Shown: positions 1 through 10,680, counted from the stretch's first letter. The stretch is 64,000 bases of DNA from Ursus arctos (GCF_023065955.2 NW_026623078.1:9434199-9498198); one strand, 5' to 3'. Numbers and translations are program-made. The notes: generated by a model from the letters alone, not told the origin.

Positions 1-745
1 CAGCTGACATTCATGTGGATGACACTTTCTGAATTCGTGCTTTGCACAAACTCTTCTATGCAACATGACAGCCAGAGAACAGTACATTGCTTGATGGCAG
101 TTAGATTTCCCTAAAGGAACAAAGACACACACATAATGTCTCTTCTATTACATGAGAAAGCAGCTAGGAATGCCCCTGCTCGTTCAGCTATACCTGAAAT
201 TTATGCCATGGAAAGTAGATATTCCTTAGACAGAAAATAACTTATAGGGCCTAGATTCAAAACAATCTGTTTTCCATATTGTAAAAGGAAGAAGAACACT
301 CATCGAGGAAAAAGAAATATATTAGTAGGTGTGAAACATCAGATAATGTACTGAAGTGTATTATGAAAAGTACAATTCTATGTAACAAAGATATGTGAAT
401 GACATTAAAAAGGATACAAATACTCCCTTCTCTTTGATTGAAGAATGATGTAAAATGATCTTTACAAGTAAGCATTGGTATACCAGTCGTGCACAATTGT
501 GGACATTTAATCTTGAAGTTTTATAGTGGCAAAGTCAACCTGTAGTTGTAAATTCCTTGGAGCTGGAATCAGTGTTTCCTTATCCTATGATAATAATTAT
601 GCCTATGATTAATATGAGTAAATGCTAATATGATTAATGATATTCAATAAATAGTTGCCAACTTAATGAATTGTTCAAAATAGTTATTCTCTAATAGTTG
701 TGTGTTACATATTTTGAAAACAATAATCTTTGCTCAAAAAACTAC
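1..745. other. AT-rich unique sequence, no gene seen
   Basis: No repeat family, RNA gene or exon-like reading frame was recognised. Open frames here are under 80 codons, have no domain-like composition and lack a convincing initiation context. Confidence 0.5.
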
Positions 746-990
746 CTGTACTTCCTTCATTGATTTGTTAAATAATTATATAGCACTTATGGTGTGTCAG
801 GTTAAGATTCTAAGTACTTTACATATGTTAACCAATTTAATACCCACAACAACTCTAGGAAATAGTACTTTTATTAACCTATTTGTTAGCAGAAGAAATC
901 TAGGCAAGGAAGTTTAAATTATTTGTGTAAAGTCTCACCTGTTGGGGGGAACTGGGCTCCCACCCATGCAGAGCAGCATCAGAGCTCATG
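746..990 (-). repeat. MIR SINE, diverged
   Basis: The block contains the reverse-strand MIR core in the expected order: a 'tatagcacttatggtgtgtc' stretch, 'taagtactttacatatgtta', then 'atttaatacccacaacaact' and a decayed 'attttacagaagaggaaa'-like part. This order corresponds to the minus orientation of the mammalian MIR consensus. It is an old eutherian or pre-eutherian insertion with no visible target duplication. Confidence 0.7.
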
Positions 991-1984
991 CTCTTAATAC
1001 CATGATCTGTTGCCTGCTGCTGATGCCACCTAAGAATTAGCTCCCTGCAGATAGTGAATATTGAAATGCCATCTATCTTCCTTAAAAAGTACTTCCCTAT
1101 ACATTGGTTCTTACAAGCCAGTCACACAGTCAGTTCTTAGCAGGTACCTGAGGATGAGAGAGATTAAACATTTTTCTGCCTGTATTTGGGCCATACCAAG
1201 TGTATCTATATACAGTGTACTGCCAGAGGACAGTTCATCTCTCCTACAGAGCATTGAGGTGCTGGCAGGGGGAGTAGAAACTGCTCTGAAACAGTCATTT
1301 AGGAGTTCAAGCTTCAAGACAGGGTAAAGGAAAAAATATTCCCATGGACACTAGGGTGCTTAGAATGATTTTCTTACTAAACTGTAACAGTGGATACCAC
1401 CAATTTATATGTTCAAAATAGGTTGCTTTGGTAGTAAGCAGTAATCATGGTCTTCATAAACATCTTCAAGTGAGGCCAAATTATAAACATTCTTAACATT
1501 TCAAACTACTAAAGTAGCTGAAAGCTGGTTACTTTGTCGTCACAGTGCCTTTCCTGGATTACCTAAGGAAGTCATCAATGTCTTTTTCTTTGCTTACCTG
1601 GTAGAACTTATTTGTAGCAATTGATGTCAGAATCTCTAACTGATATCTCTTCTAAAGACATATTTTTAAAACAGAATATATTCTAATCTATTTCTTGAAA
1701 ATTATTTTTAAATTCTTTATTGCAATGTACTCCTTTAGCGGATGTACATAACATTTTTATTTAGGAAAAAGACACAAATTCCAAGTCTGGCCTTTTGCTT
1801 TAAAAAATTACATTTTTAATGTGTATATGTCTCTCTCTCTGTTTTTTTTTTTTTTGTTTTGTTTTGTTTTGTTTTGCTTAGTCTTTTGCTGAAATTTTCT
1901 TCTTGGGATAATAATGTGCTTAACTGCCTTAGAAGTCCATGACATCTAAGAAATATCATTTATTTGCAGCAGGTTTAATAACAA
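991..1984. other. Unique sequence, no gene seen
   Basis: No recognisable element apart from a poly-T/(GTTTT)n tract listed separately. Overlapping 88- and 68-codon open frames on opposite strands (1061-1327 and 1111-1317) show no recognisable motif and are most likely chance. Confidence 0.45.
1841..1877. repeat. Poly-T / (GTTTT)n simple repeat
   Basis: About 15 T residues are followed by four to five GTTTT units. This could be the decayed A-tail of a minus-strand retroelement, but no body could be recognised next to it. Confidence 0.85.
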
Positions 1985-2185
1985 TGATAACCTCACATTT
2001 AGGTATTATCTTCTATGGGTCAGATACTACAGAAAGTACATGGCATACACTCAATAAAGCAACCTTTAAAGATTATTTTTATAATCCTGTTTTCCAAAAA
2101 GGGAACTAAACTCAAAGCAACTTGTCTGAGGTTTTGTAGCTTGTAAGTTACAAGTCAAAGATTCACCTCAGCCTTTCTCTAGTGG
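1985..2185 (-). repeat. MIR SINE, diverged
   Basis: The segment reads 'tatgggtcagatactacag', 'acactcaataaagcaacctt', 'ataatcctgttttccaaaaa' and 'caacttgtctgaggttttgt', the reverse-strand MIR order with many substitutions. Divergence suggests an old copy. Confidence 0.6.
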
Positions 2186-2594
2186 GCATTCCCACCTCAC
2201 CTTTTACCAGTTTGCAGTGCTTTAACATTCTCAGTCTATTTTCTTTCTTACAAAGTCCCTTAGGAGACAAGGAGAACATTGCCTAATGAAGAAATTAGAG
2301 TTCAGCAAGGTTCAGCAATGTCCACATGTGAAAAATGTTAGAGAGGAATATAAAAACCGGGTATCCTGCCTACTTCAGAGATGGAACCAGCATGCCATTG
2401 AAATGATTATTTGATCACCTGTTATACCTTTGACTAAACAGAAAGATCAATGTGGTATTGGCATAAGTCAACTCCTGAAGACTCTGAATTATAATTGCCC
2501 TAATGTGCCATGCATCCTCTCTTTACATACAATTAGCATCTTCAAAATTTAATAATTCATTCCTAGGACACAATTTTGATCTAAAATGCCATGA
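2186..2594. other. Unique sequence, no gene seen
   Basis: No element or coding signal recognised between the MIR copy and the start of L1-like sequence. Confidence 0.4.
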
Positions 2595-4350
2595 ACTGTA
2601 GAGTGGCATCACAAAGACGGTGACATAGGTTGTTCTTGACTTTGTTCCCTCTCACAAGAAGAATAACTATCATCTATTCATGAACAAGACACCACTGAGA
2701 GAATCCTAACAACAGAGGATGTTAGGCTGAAGCAGCCTCTGCACCTCAGAGACCAAGACAGACTACATTGGAAGGGTAAGAGAAATGACTACATGCTGAC
2801 TGCATTGTCCTTCCCCCCAAACAGTCCACAACCACACAGTTATGTCTCCCTCGAACCTCTGGCTCCTCCAGAGGGTAAAAGAGCCCATATGGGGACAACA
2901 ATTCCCCTCCCCCAGCATTGGGGTCAATTTGTAAGACCACCTGATCTGCTCTCACTCCAAAGGGATTGCAGGGAAACCAGTGGGGCTCAACAACTGAATA
3001 TCTGACTGTGATAGAGAAAGGGCAGAGGCTTGCAACAACCACCACATGGGTCTTGGCAGGCTGAGTTCCCATCTGCAGACCCCATGTAGTAATCCCAACC
3101 AGTGGCTTGGCTGATCTACAGAACCAAGTTGGGAATACATTCTGACCAGGGAATTTGGTGAGGTGAAGATCTTCCTGATCCTTAGGCAAGGATGTTTGCC
3201 AGTCCTAGAACCCAGTTTACCCATGCCCAGGCAAGGAGTGGAGTCACAGCCCCATCTACTGTGGAGAGTGTCTTCTAGCCCATATGACCAGGAGGGATGG
3301 AGACAACTCCTAGAAGCTAAGTGGCCCAGGAGCCCTTGAGCTCAGAGACAGATGGACAGAGCTGATCACTCCTAGAGCAAAACTAGTACCAGCATGAAGG
3401 GTTCTATGCTATGCACAGGTATAGAGATTAATTCATAGCCAAGGCTGAGGGTACTCACTAGCCCATCCCAGATGGAGAGTCTATTTGGGAAATTGAGTGT
3501 AGCTTGGAGTGGTCCTTTCCCCTCCTTTTCAAGCAAGGGAGTCTAGACATAGTCCCACCCACTGTGGATATGTCTTCCAGCTCCACCTAACCAGAAAGGC
3601 TAGTGACAACTCCTGGAAGCAGTGTAGCCCAGCAATGCTAAATTCTAGAGAAAGGCAGACAGAACTAATAATTTGCAAAGCAAATACAATGGCCCTGTTT
3701 GGCCAGGAAACTTGGGATACATGTTGGGTTAAAACAATAGAGTTTACTGACTTTAGAGTTGTTTCTCTTACTGCTTCCAGGAAGGAAATCTAATTCATAG
3801 TCTTACTCATTGCTGAATATAGCCCTCAGCCCAAGGCCAAGAAGCATAACCATATAGCCAAACCAGCAGCCCTACAGACAGTGGCATTTGAGCACAGAGC
3901 ACAGCCCTTGGCTTCCCCCATTACAGGACAAAACTTGTGGCCTCGCCTGACCAGGGAATTCAGTGCATACGCTGGCCTGATTCAGGTAATGAAACAAAGA
4001 GTTATATAGGCCATGGGTCCTGTCCTGGGCCCTGCCAGGGCAGGGAAGCTAATTAATATCCCCATCTATTACTAATATATTACCCAGTCTTAACCATCTA
4101 GTAAGCCTGACCAGAGAAATCAGGTAACTATAGAGCCCATCCTTCAGCCTCACTTGGTTAGAGAATAAAACCAGCAGTTCCAGCCAACTGTTCTCAGCCA
4201 GAAGCACATCCTCCCCCAACCCATGCCTATTCTCAGAGCTCAAACATTTGTCTCACCACAAAATAGAGCATACTAGCAAGTCTCATCTGCCCAAGGTCAT
4301 TACCAGCAGACACACCCAGAAACTCAAAGTGAGCTGACTGGTAAAGAATG
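2595..4350 (+). repeat. Probable L1 5' region (5' UTR)
   Basis: This is a GC-richer block directly upstream of recognisable L1 ORF1 and without stops-free frames of note. Phrases such as 'gcctgaccagggaatt' and 'agccctacagacagtggc' recall L1M 5' UTR sequence, in which short variations recur. The open frames here (for example minus-strand 2746-3189, 147 codons, and plus-strand 3509-3793) look like chance frames in GC-richer DNA. The left boundary is not defined by any duplication. An unrelated unique segment cannot be excluded. Confidence 0.5.
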
Positions 4351-4439
4351 GTCTCTGCCAAAGCAAATCTACAAAGTCTGGAAGAGGAACACATTACTCA
4401 AATGTGCAGATAACAACATACAGAATCAAGGGTCATGAA

Positions 4440-5570
4440 CAATCAGGTAAATATAGTACAATCAAAGGAAATTAATAAAGTTCCAATAACTGACCCCAAG
4501 AAATAGAGATCTATGAACTGTCAGACAAAGAATTCAGGATAAGCCCCTTAAGAAAGTTTAGTGAGCTACAAAGAAAGCACAGATAACTAAGTAAAATTAG
4601 GCAAATGATGCATGAACAAAACAAGAAGTTTGACAAGGAAATAGCAACTATCCAAAAAAAACAAAAAACCACAAAAAACCCAGAAATCCTCGAGTTAAAA
4701 AAAAATTAACTGAAATGAATAACTCAATAGAATATCCAAAGTAGATTCTACCATGCAGAAGAAAGAATCAGTGATCTGGAGCAGAAAACATTGGAAATTA
4801 CCAATTCATAGGAGTAAAAAGAAAAAAGAAAGAAGAGTGAAGAACGCATATGGGAATTATGGGACATAATGAAATAATTGCTATGCACAGGTATAGAGAT
4901 TATGTGAATTTCAAAAGAAGTAGAAAAAGAGAAAATGACAGAGTGTATTTAAAGCCATAAGAGCTGGGGTGCCTGGGTGGCTCAGTCGTTAAGCATCTGC
5001 CTTCAGCTCAGGGCGTGATCCCAGGATCCTGGGATTGAGCCCCGCATTGGGCTCCCTGCTCCACTGGGAGCCTGCTTCTTCCTCTCCCACTCCCCCTGCT
5101 TGTGTTCCCTCTCTCGCTGGCTGTCTCTCTGTCAAATAATAAATAAAATCTTAAAAAAAAATGAAGCCATAACAGCTGAAAACATCCAAAGCCTGGGGAG
5201 AGAAATAGACATCCAGATCCATAAGATCTAAAAGGCCCTAAATAGGTTGAATGAATACAGCAACACTAACATGCAATACACTTAAATTGCCAAAAGTCAA
5301 AGACAAAGAAAGAATTTTAAGAGCAGCAAGAGAAAAAAAGAAGTTACATGGAAGGGAAACCCATGAGAATATTGGCAGTTCTCAATAGAAACTTTTCAGA
5401 CTAGGAGAGAATGAAAGACATACTCAAAAAGAAAGAAAATAGCTGAAAAAAATTTATACACAGTTAAGATGTCCTTCAGAAATGAGGAAGGGAAATCCCA
5501 AACAAACAAAATTTGGGGGAGTTTATTGGCACCAGACCATCTGTACAAGAAATGCTAAGGGAAATTTTTT
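4440..5570 (+). pseudogene. L1 ORF1 remnant, split by a SINE
   Basis: L1 ORF1 encodes the RNA-binding chaperone of the L1 ribonucleoprotein. The DNA at 4440-4960 ('aagttccaataactgacccc', 'tttagtgagctacaaagaaa', 'gcagaagaaagaatcagtga') matches the coiled-coil half of an L1M ORF1. It resumes after the SINE at about 5164 and runs through 'agcagcaagagaaaaaaaga' and 'gtacaagaaatgctaaggga' near the ORF1 end. In-frame stops occur within the first 100 bases and the reading frame changes repeatedly, so no protein is expected. The coiled-coil, RRM and C-terminal domains cannot be separated reliably because of the decay. Confidence 0.75.
4966..5163 (+). repeat. SINEC (tRNA-Lys carnivore SINE), full length
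   Basis: The tRNA-derived head 'ggggtgcctgggtggctcag' is followed by the standard body, CT-rich stretch, AATAAA signals and A-tail. Target duplications aagccata(a)gagctg at 4952-4966 and aagccataacagctg at 5164-5178 differ at one base. It is inserted in L1 ORF1. Confidence 0.95.
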
Positions 5571-5797
5571 AAATAGAAGTGAAAGTTTGCTAATTAACAT
5601 TATAAATGCTAATCAACATTATAAAATCATAGAAAGGTAATCTCACTGGTAATGGTAAATATATAGTCATAGTTAGATTTTTCAATATAATAGTGGTGCA
5701 TAATTCATTTAACAAAGTAGTTGAAAAGTTAAAAAAAAAGATAATAATGCAGCAAAAATAACCATAACTGCAATAATCTATTAGTTACGTGATATTA

Positions 5798-5852
5798 AAA
5801 ACAACAACAACAAAAAAACCCCCAAAAAACACAAAATAAAATAAAATAAAAA
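5798..5852. repeat. A-rich / (AAAAT)n tract
   Basis: Run of A with CAA and AAAAT units directly upstream of the next SINE. It may be an older A-tail or a slippage product. Confidence 0.7.
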
Positions 5853-5855
5853 ACA

Positions 5856-6029
5856 TGTTAAGGCACCTATGTGGCTCAGTTGGTTGTGTCTGACTCTTGA
5901 TTTTGGTTCAGACTATGATCTCAGGGTCATGGGATCAAGCTCTACACTGGGATTCTCTCTCTCTACCCCTTCCTCTGCCCCTCTGCCTGCTTGCACACTT
6001 TCTCACTTTCTTCCTTAAAAAAAAAAAAA
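5856..6029 (+). repeat. SINEC, older copy
   Basis: Diverged head 'aggcacctatgtggctcagt' followed by 'gactcttgattttggttcag', the CT-rich region and an A-tail of 13 bases. No clear target duplication was found. The older subtype (gactcttgatttt) differs from the young copies (gtctgccttcggctc). Confidence 0.85.
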
Positions 6030-6195
6030 GTGATACCCTCAACTAAAATGTGAGGAAGAAAAGAAGCAAAATTATAAAGTTTATGAATTTGTTACAGTTA
6101 CATTGCTGTCAGTATGAAGTAAGATGTTATAAGTTTAAAATATTTTATGTAAATCTCATGGTAACCACGAGGGAAAATCCTGTAGCAAAAGGATT

Positions 6196-6775
6196 CAACA
6201 GCAGCAGTAGATGAAAGTGGAAGTTGCCTGGCTGCCACCACCATGGGGTGAAAGGGTGGGGCCTGGCCCAGACCACTGGGCAGCTGAGAGTGTGCCCTAC
6301 CCAGGCTGGGGCCCAGGCAGGACAGTCCTGGAGGGTGGGGATAGGTGTGGGACATGTCTGGCTGGGAGGTGCCCTCCTCTGCTGTGGTGGAGGACAGGCA
6401 GCAACAGGGACCAGAAAGCCAAGGTACGAGAAATAGGGACTTTAATGAAGAAGATTTCCTTTTGGTATAAATAAGACCAGTGGAGACACCCAAACAAAAT
6501 GAGAAGGCTAGGACTGAAACCTAAACATGCAGTGGCAGGGTGGGCTCCAGGGCTCTGGGCCAATGATGTGGAGTAGGCAGCCTATACAAGGGACTGTCAC
6601 TGCAGGTGTGAAGTTGGTAACACCCATGGTGCCTCCCAGCCTGGTTCCTTCTAGTTCTAGCTCAGGGTCATCTGGAGATATCTACTACTTCATTCTCAAT
6701 GCCCCTTTTCCTACCTCCACAAATCTGCCTGGGAGAACAAAAGAACATTATGAAGAAGCCATAGCATAATGATAC
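6196..6775. other. GC-rich insert of unknown origin within the L1
   Basis: L1 sequence stops near 6195 ('accacgagggaaaatcc' is the last clear match) and resumes shortly before and after the SINE at 6830-7003. The intervening ~580 bp is much richer in G and C than anything around it and contains overlapping open frames on both strands (minus 6098-6493, plus 6211-6474 and 6527-6769). None of the deduced peptides was recognised and no motif such as a zinc finger or signal peptide is visible. There is no obvious A-tail or target duplication. It could be a filler fragment from elsewhere, a piece of a processed transcript, or a LINE 5' region. Confidence 0.5.
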
Positions 6776-6829
6776 CAAAGACATCAAAATACTAAAAAAG
6801 ACAATAGGTTAGAAAGCAAAGAACAATGA

Positions 6830-7003
6830 GACACAGCTCAGGTCATGGTCTCAGGATCATGGGCTCAAGCCCCACATCAAGCTCTGCACTGGGAGTGGAG
6901 CCTGCTTAGGTTTCTCTCTGTCTGTCCCTCTCCCTCTGACTCCCCCCCCACTCTCTCTCTCTCTCAAAAACAAAATAAAACAAAACAAACAAACAAAAAA
7001 GGA
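6830..7003 (+). repeat. SINEC, 5'-truncated
   Basis: The copy begins inside the body ('cagctcaggtcatggtctca'), lacking the tRNA head, and ends in CT-rich sequence and an A-rich (AAAC)n tail. Imperfect target duplications gaaagcaaagaacaatga (about 6813-6830) and gaaaccaaagaacaacga (about 7002-7019) flank it, so the truncation happened at insertion. Confidence 0.8.
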
Positions 7004-7059
7004 AACCAAAGAACAACGAATCTATAAGACAACCAGAAAACAATGAACAAAGTGGTAAC

Positions 7060-7790
7060 AGTAAGTCCTTACTATCAATAATTATTTTAAATGTAAATGG
7101 ATTAAATTATCTAATTAAAAGACATAAAATGCCTAAGTGGGTAAAAAAATGATCCAACAATATGCTGCCTATAAGAGACTCACTTTTGGCTTAGAGATAT
7201 GCATAGACTGAGAGTAAAGAAATGGAAAAAGACATTTCAAGAAAATGGTAACTTTGGGGAAAAATGCAGGGATAGCTATACTTAGACAAAATACAATTTC
7301 AACTAAAAATAATAAAAAGAGACAAAGAAGGTTATTCTATAATGATAAAGGTGTCAATGCATCAAGAAGACATTAAAAATATTTATGAGCAAAAATCAAG
7401 GCATCTAAACATATAAAGCAAAAAATAACAGAGCTATAAAGAGATTAAACAGTGATACAGTAACAGTTGAGGACTTAATATTCTACTCTCAACAATAAAT
7501 AGATCACCCAGGCAGAGAATCAATAAGGAAACAGAAGATTGGACAACACTGTGGACCAAATGGACACTAGCAAAGATATACAAAACATTCCACCCAACAG
7601 CAGCAGATTACACATACTACAAGTGCACATGCAACATTCTCTAGGATAGACCATAGTTTGTCCACAAAGCAAGTCTTAGCAAATTTAAGATTAAAATCAT
7701 ACTAAGTATCTTCTCTAGCCACAATGGCATGAAACTAGAAATCAAGGAAATCCAGGTAAACTGGAAAAAATACTGGCAAAGCAAATTCAG
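7060..7790 (+). pseudogene. L1 ORF2 endonuclease-domain remnant
   Basis: L1 ORF2 starts with an APE-like endonuclease that nicks target DNA. Matching stretches include 'aatgtaaatggattaaatta', 'atgctgcctataagagactc', 'ggatagctatacttagacaa' and 'aggatagaccatagtttgtc', in the order of an L1M ORF2. Several stops and small indels break the frame. The block is interrupted at about 7790, where a different ORF2 segment has been placed. Confidence 0.8.
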
Positions 7791-8400
7791 CAGCACATTA
7801 AAAGGATCATTCACTGTGAAGTAAGATTTATCCCTGGGATGCAAGGATGGTTCAATATATTCAAATCAATCAATATGATACACCACATTAATAAAATGAA
7901 AGAAAGAACCATATGATCATTTCAATAGATGCAAAAAAAGCATTTGATAAAATTCAACATCCATTCATGGTAAAAGCTCTTAAATTAAGCATAGAAGGAA
8001 TACATCTCAACATAATAGAGTGATTGTATGACAAACCCACAGCCTGTATTATACCCAATGGTGAAAGGTTGAAAGCATTTCCTCTAAGATCAGAAAGGTG
8101 ACAAGATGCCCACTATCATCACTCCTATTCATACTAGATGTCCTAACTAGAGCAATCAGGCAAAGGAGAAGGTGAAGAGGAAAAAAAGGGAGAAGAAGAA
8201 GGAGGGGGAAGAGGAGGAGAAAAAGGAAAAAAAAAAGGAGGAAGAGGAAGAGAAAGAGGGAGGAGGAAAAGGAGAAAGAAGAGAGAAAAAAGAAGTATGA
8301 GAATCAGAAAGAAAGAAACAAAATTATCTCTGTTTGCAGATTACATGATTTTATACATAGAGAATCACAAGGACTCAACCAAAAATCTGTTATAAATCAT
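7790..8400 (+). mobile_element. Extra L1 ORF2 (reverse transcriptase) segment, out of order
   Basis: Sequence jumps from the endonuclease end to the RT finger/palm region ('ccctgggatgcaaggatggt', 'gcaaaaaaagcatttgataa', 'ctgtttgcagattacatgat'), then at about 8400 returns to the ORF2 linker that should directly follow 7790. The same RT region occurs again at about 10080-10310 as part of the main element. The segment is therefore a second L1 fragment nested in the first, or a local rearrangement. A GA-rich tract at 8160-8310 lies inside it. Confidence 0.65.
8160..8310. repeat. GA-rich simple repeat
   Basis: Imperfect purine tract of AGG, GAA and AAGAGG units on the + strand. It interrupts the L1 RT segment at the point where ORF2 sequence reads 'agagcaatcaggcaaaggag', suggesting expansion of an A/G-rich L1 stretch. 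Confidence 0.9.
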
Positions 8401-8820
8401 ATATAAACAACAAATGGGCCAAATAAAAAAATCAAAAGAAAATTAGAAAATACTTTGAGATAATGAAAATGAAGACACAACATATCAAAACACACAAAAA
8501 CTTATGGGATGCTGCTAAAGCAGTGCTTAGAGGGAAATTTATACCTTAATGCTTGTATTAAGAAAGAATAAACATCTTATATCAATAACCTAAACTTTCA
8601 CCTTAAGATCCTGGAGAATGAAAAACTAAAGCCAACTAAAGAAGAGAAATACTAAAGATTAGGGTGGACATTAGTTAAATAGTGAATAGAAAAACAATAG
8701 AGAAAATCAATGAAACAAAACTGACTCTTTGAGAAGAAGAGCAAAATTTACAAATCTTTAGCTTGATTGACCAAAAACGAAAGAAAGAAGTCTCAAATTA
8801 GTAAAATCAGAAAAAAGAGA
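8400..8820 (+). pseudogene. L1 ORF2 linker remnant
   Basis: Contains 'aaattagaaaatactttgag', 'ttatgggatgctgctaaagc' and 'agtgcttagagggaaattta', the ORF2 stretch between endonuclease and RT. It continues from the endonuclease block that ends near 7790 and stops at the left edge of the Tigger1 insertion. Coding frame is lost. Confidence 0.75.
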
Positions 8821-9182
8821 TACTTTTATTATTGTTTATTATTTTTTGTTTTTATTGTTTATTATTGTTTATTATTCTTTGTTCTAGCTTGCTTTGCAGA
8901 TATTGTGTTTTTTTTTTTTAACAAATTAAAGGTTTGTGGCAACAGTGCATGAAGCAAATTTATTGGCTTCTTTTTTCTAAAAGCATTTGCTCACTTTGTA
9001 TCTCTATGTCACATTTTGGTAATTCTCACAATATTTCAAACTTCTTCATTATTATTACATTTGTTATGGTGATCAGTGATCTTAGATGTTATTATTGTAA
9101 TTGTTTTAGAGTGCCACAAACAAAATCCATATAAGACAGCAAATTTAGTTGGTAAATGTTTTATGTGTTCAGACTGCAGATA

Positions 9183-9700
9183 CGGTGGAAATAGCAAGAG
9201 ACCTAGAATCAGAAGTGAAACCTGAAGGTGTGACTGAATTGCTGCAATCTCATGACAAAACCTGAACAGATAAGGAGTTGCTTCCTATAGTTGAGCAAAG
9301 AAAGTGGTTTCTTGAGATGGAATCTGCTCCTGGTGAAGATGCTGTGAAGACTGTTGAAATGATAAAAAGGATTTAGAGTATGACATGAACTTAGCTGATA
9401 AAGGAGTGGTGGGGTTTGAAAGGATTGACTCCAATTTTGAAAGAAGATCTACTGTGGATAAAATGCTATTAAACAATATAGCATGCTACAGAGAAATCAT
9501 TTGTGCAAAGAAGTCAATTATCAGCAAATTTTGTTGTTGTCTTATTTTAAGAAATTATAGCTACATCAACCTTCAGCAACCACCACCTTGATCATCAGCA
9601 GCCATCAACACTGAGGCAAGACCCTCCACCAGAAAAAAAGATTATGACTTGCTAAAAGCTGAGATGATGGTTAGCATCTTTAGCAATAAAGTATTTTTTA
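9183..9700 (+). pseudogene. Tigger1 transposase C-terminal remnant
   Basis: Only the 3' end of the transposase coding region survives, from 'ggaaatagcaagagacctag' to 'attatgacttgctaaaagct'. It aligns with the end of the Tigger1 transposase gene and its 3' UTR. Stops are frequent; the longest open stretch is about 68 codons (9385-9591). The DNA-binding CENP-B-like half and the catalytic DDE core are absent, so it cannot make an active enzyme. Confidence 0.75.
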
Positions 9701-9731
9701 AATAAGGAATGTACATTGTTTGCTTGTTTTT

Positions 9732-9900
9732 AATGTGAAATACATTAAATCCATTTCAACATAGATCTCATACTAAAACTTATTAGAATCATGGTTACAG
9801 AATACAAAGTAAATGATATAAATCCAAACAGTATTAAATAATAAAATAACTAAGAAAAATCAAAGAGTTGGGAGAAGGGATATGGGAGAATGCATATTGC
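9732..9900. other. ~168-bp insert inside Tigger1
   Basis: The Tigger1 3' region is contiguous on both sides (ends 'gaatgtacattgtttgc', resumes 'cttttaaagacataatatta'), but this AT-rich stretch between has no match in the remembered Tigger1 consensus. No terminal repeats, A-tail or clear duplication are visible. It could be an allelic variant of the element or filler DNA. Confidence 0.5.
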
Positions 9901-10309
9901 TTTTAAAGACATAATATTATTGCATACTTAATTATCCACAGTATAGTGTAAACATAACTTTTATAAGCACTGGAAAACCAAAAAATTTATTTGACTCACC
10001 TGATTGCAATATCTACTTTATTGCAGCAGTCTGGAACTGAACCCACAATATCCCCAAATACGCCTGTAGAGGGAAACACCTTCAACCTGATGAAGACTAT
10101 CTATGAAAGCCCTAAACTAGCATCACATATTTAATTGTGAAAGACAAGATGCTTCCCACTAACTTCAGGAATAAGACAAAGATGTCCACTCTAATCACTT
10201 TTTTCAATACTTTATAGTAGTTTCTCTCCAGAGTATTAGGTAAGAGAAAGAAATAAAAAGAATTTATTTTGGAAAGGAAGAAACATGTCTCTGTTTGCAG
10301 ATTAAAACT

Positions 10310-10517
10310 GGGGCACCTGGGTGGCTCAGGCAGTTGAGAGCCGACTCTTGATTTTGGCTCAAGTCATAATCTCAGGGTCCTGGGATGGACCCCACATCAG
10401 GCTCCACATTCAGCAGGGAGTCCACTTGAGAATTCTCCCTCTCCTTCTGCCCTTCCCCCCACTTGTGCTCTCACATTCTCTCTCTCTAAAATAAATAAAT
10501 AAATATTTTTTAAAAAA
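10310..10517 (+). repeat. SINEC, full length
   Basis: Head 'ggggcacctgggtggctcag', body, CT-rich stretch, AAATAAAT tail. Exact target duplications attaaaact at 10301-10309 and 10518-10526. It lies exactly in the L1 RT active-site region. Confidence 0.95.
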
Positions 10518-10680
10518 ATTAAAACTAATAAATAAGCCCTGCAAGTTTGTACGATACACAATCAACATGAATAATAGATTGTTTTTGTAAGCACATGCAA
10601 TAAAGTCTTGAAATCTTATTCACTGTATAATACTATGTACAGTAGCGTTAAAAAGAATAAAACACTTATTAAAAATTTAA

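Larger units (their letters stand above)
8820..10085 (+). mobile_element. Tigger1 DNA transposon, internally deleted
   Basis: Tigger1 is a Tc1/mariner (pogo-type) DNA transposon with a pogo/CENP-B-like transposase. The 5' part (8880-9175: 'cagatattgtg', 'ggtttgtggcaacagtgcat', 'tcacattttggtaattctca', 'agtgatcttagatgttatta') and the 3' part (9175-9732 and 9900-10085, ending 'cacaatatccccaaatacgcctgtag' in decayed form) match the Tigger1 ends. The centre, including nearly all of the transposase, is missing; the join is near 'cagactgcagat' at about 9170-9183. The left terminal repeat is degraded by TTATT repetition. A segment of about 168 bp at 9732-9900 is foreign to Tigger1. It interrupts L1 ORF2, so it is younger than that L1. 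Confidence 0.85.

Noticed and set aside
2746..3189. 147-codon open frame on the minus strand, the longest in the window
   Set aside because: It lies in the GC-richer probable L1 5' region, is opposed by frames on the other strand and shows no recognisable domain.
6098..6493. 131-codon minus-strand frame as a possible gene
   Set aside because: It spans the junction between decayed L1 and the GC-rich insert, so it cannot be an ancestral gene; the insert is reported separately.
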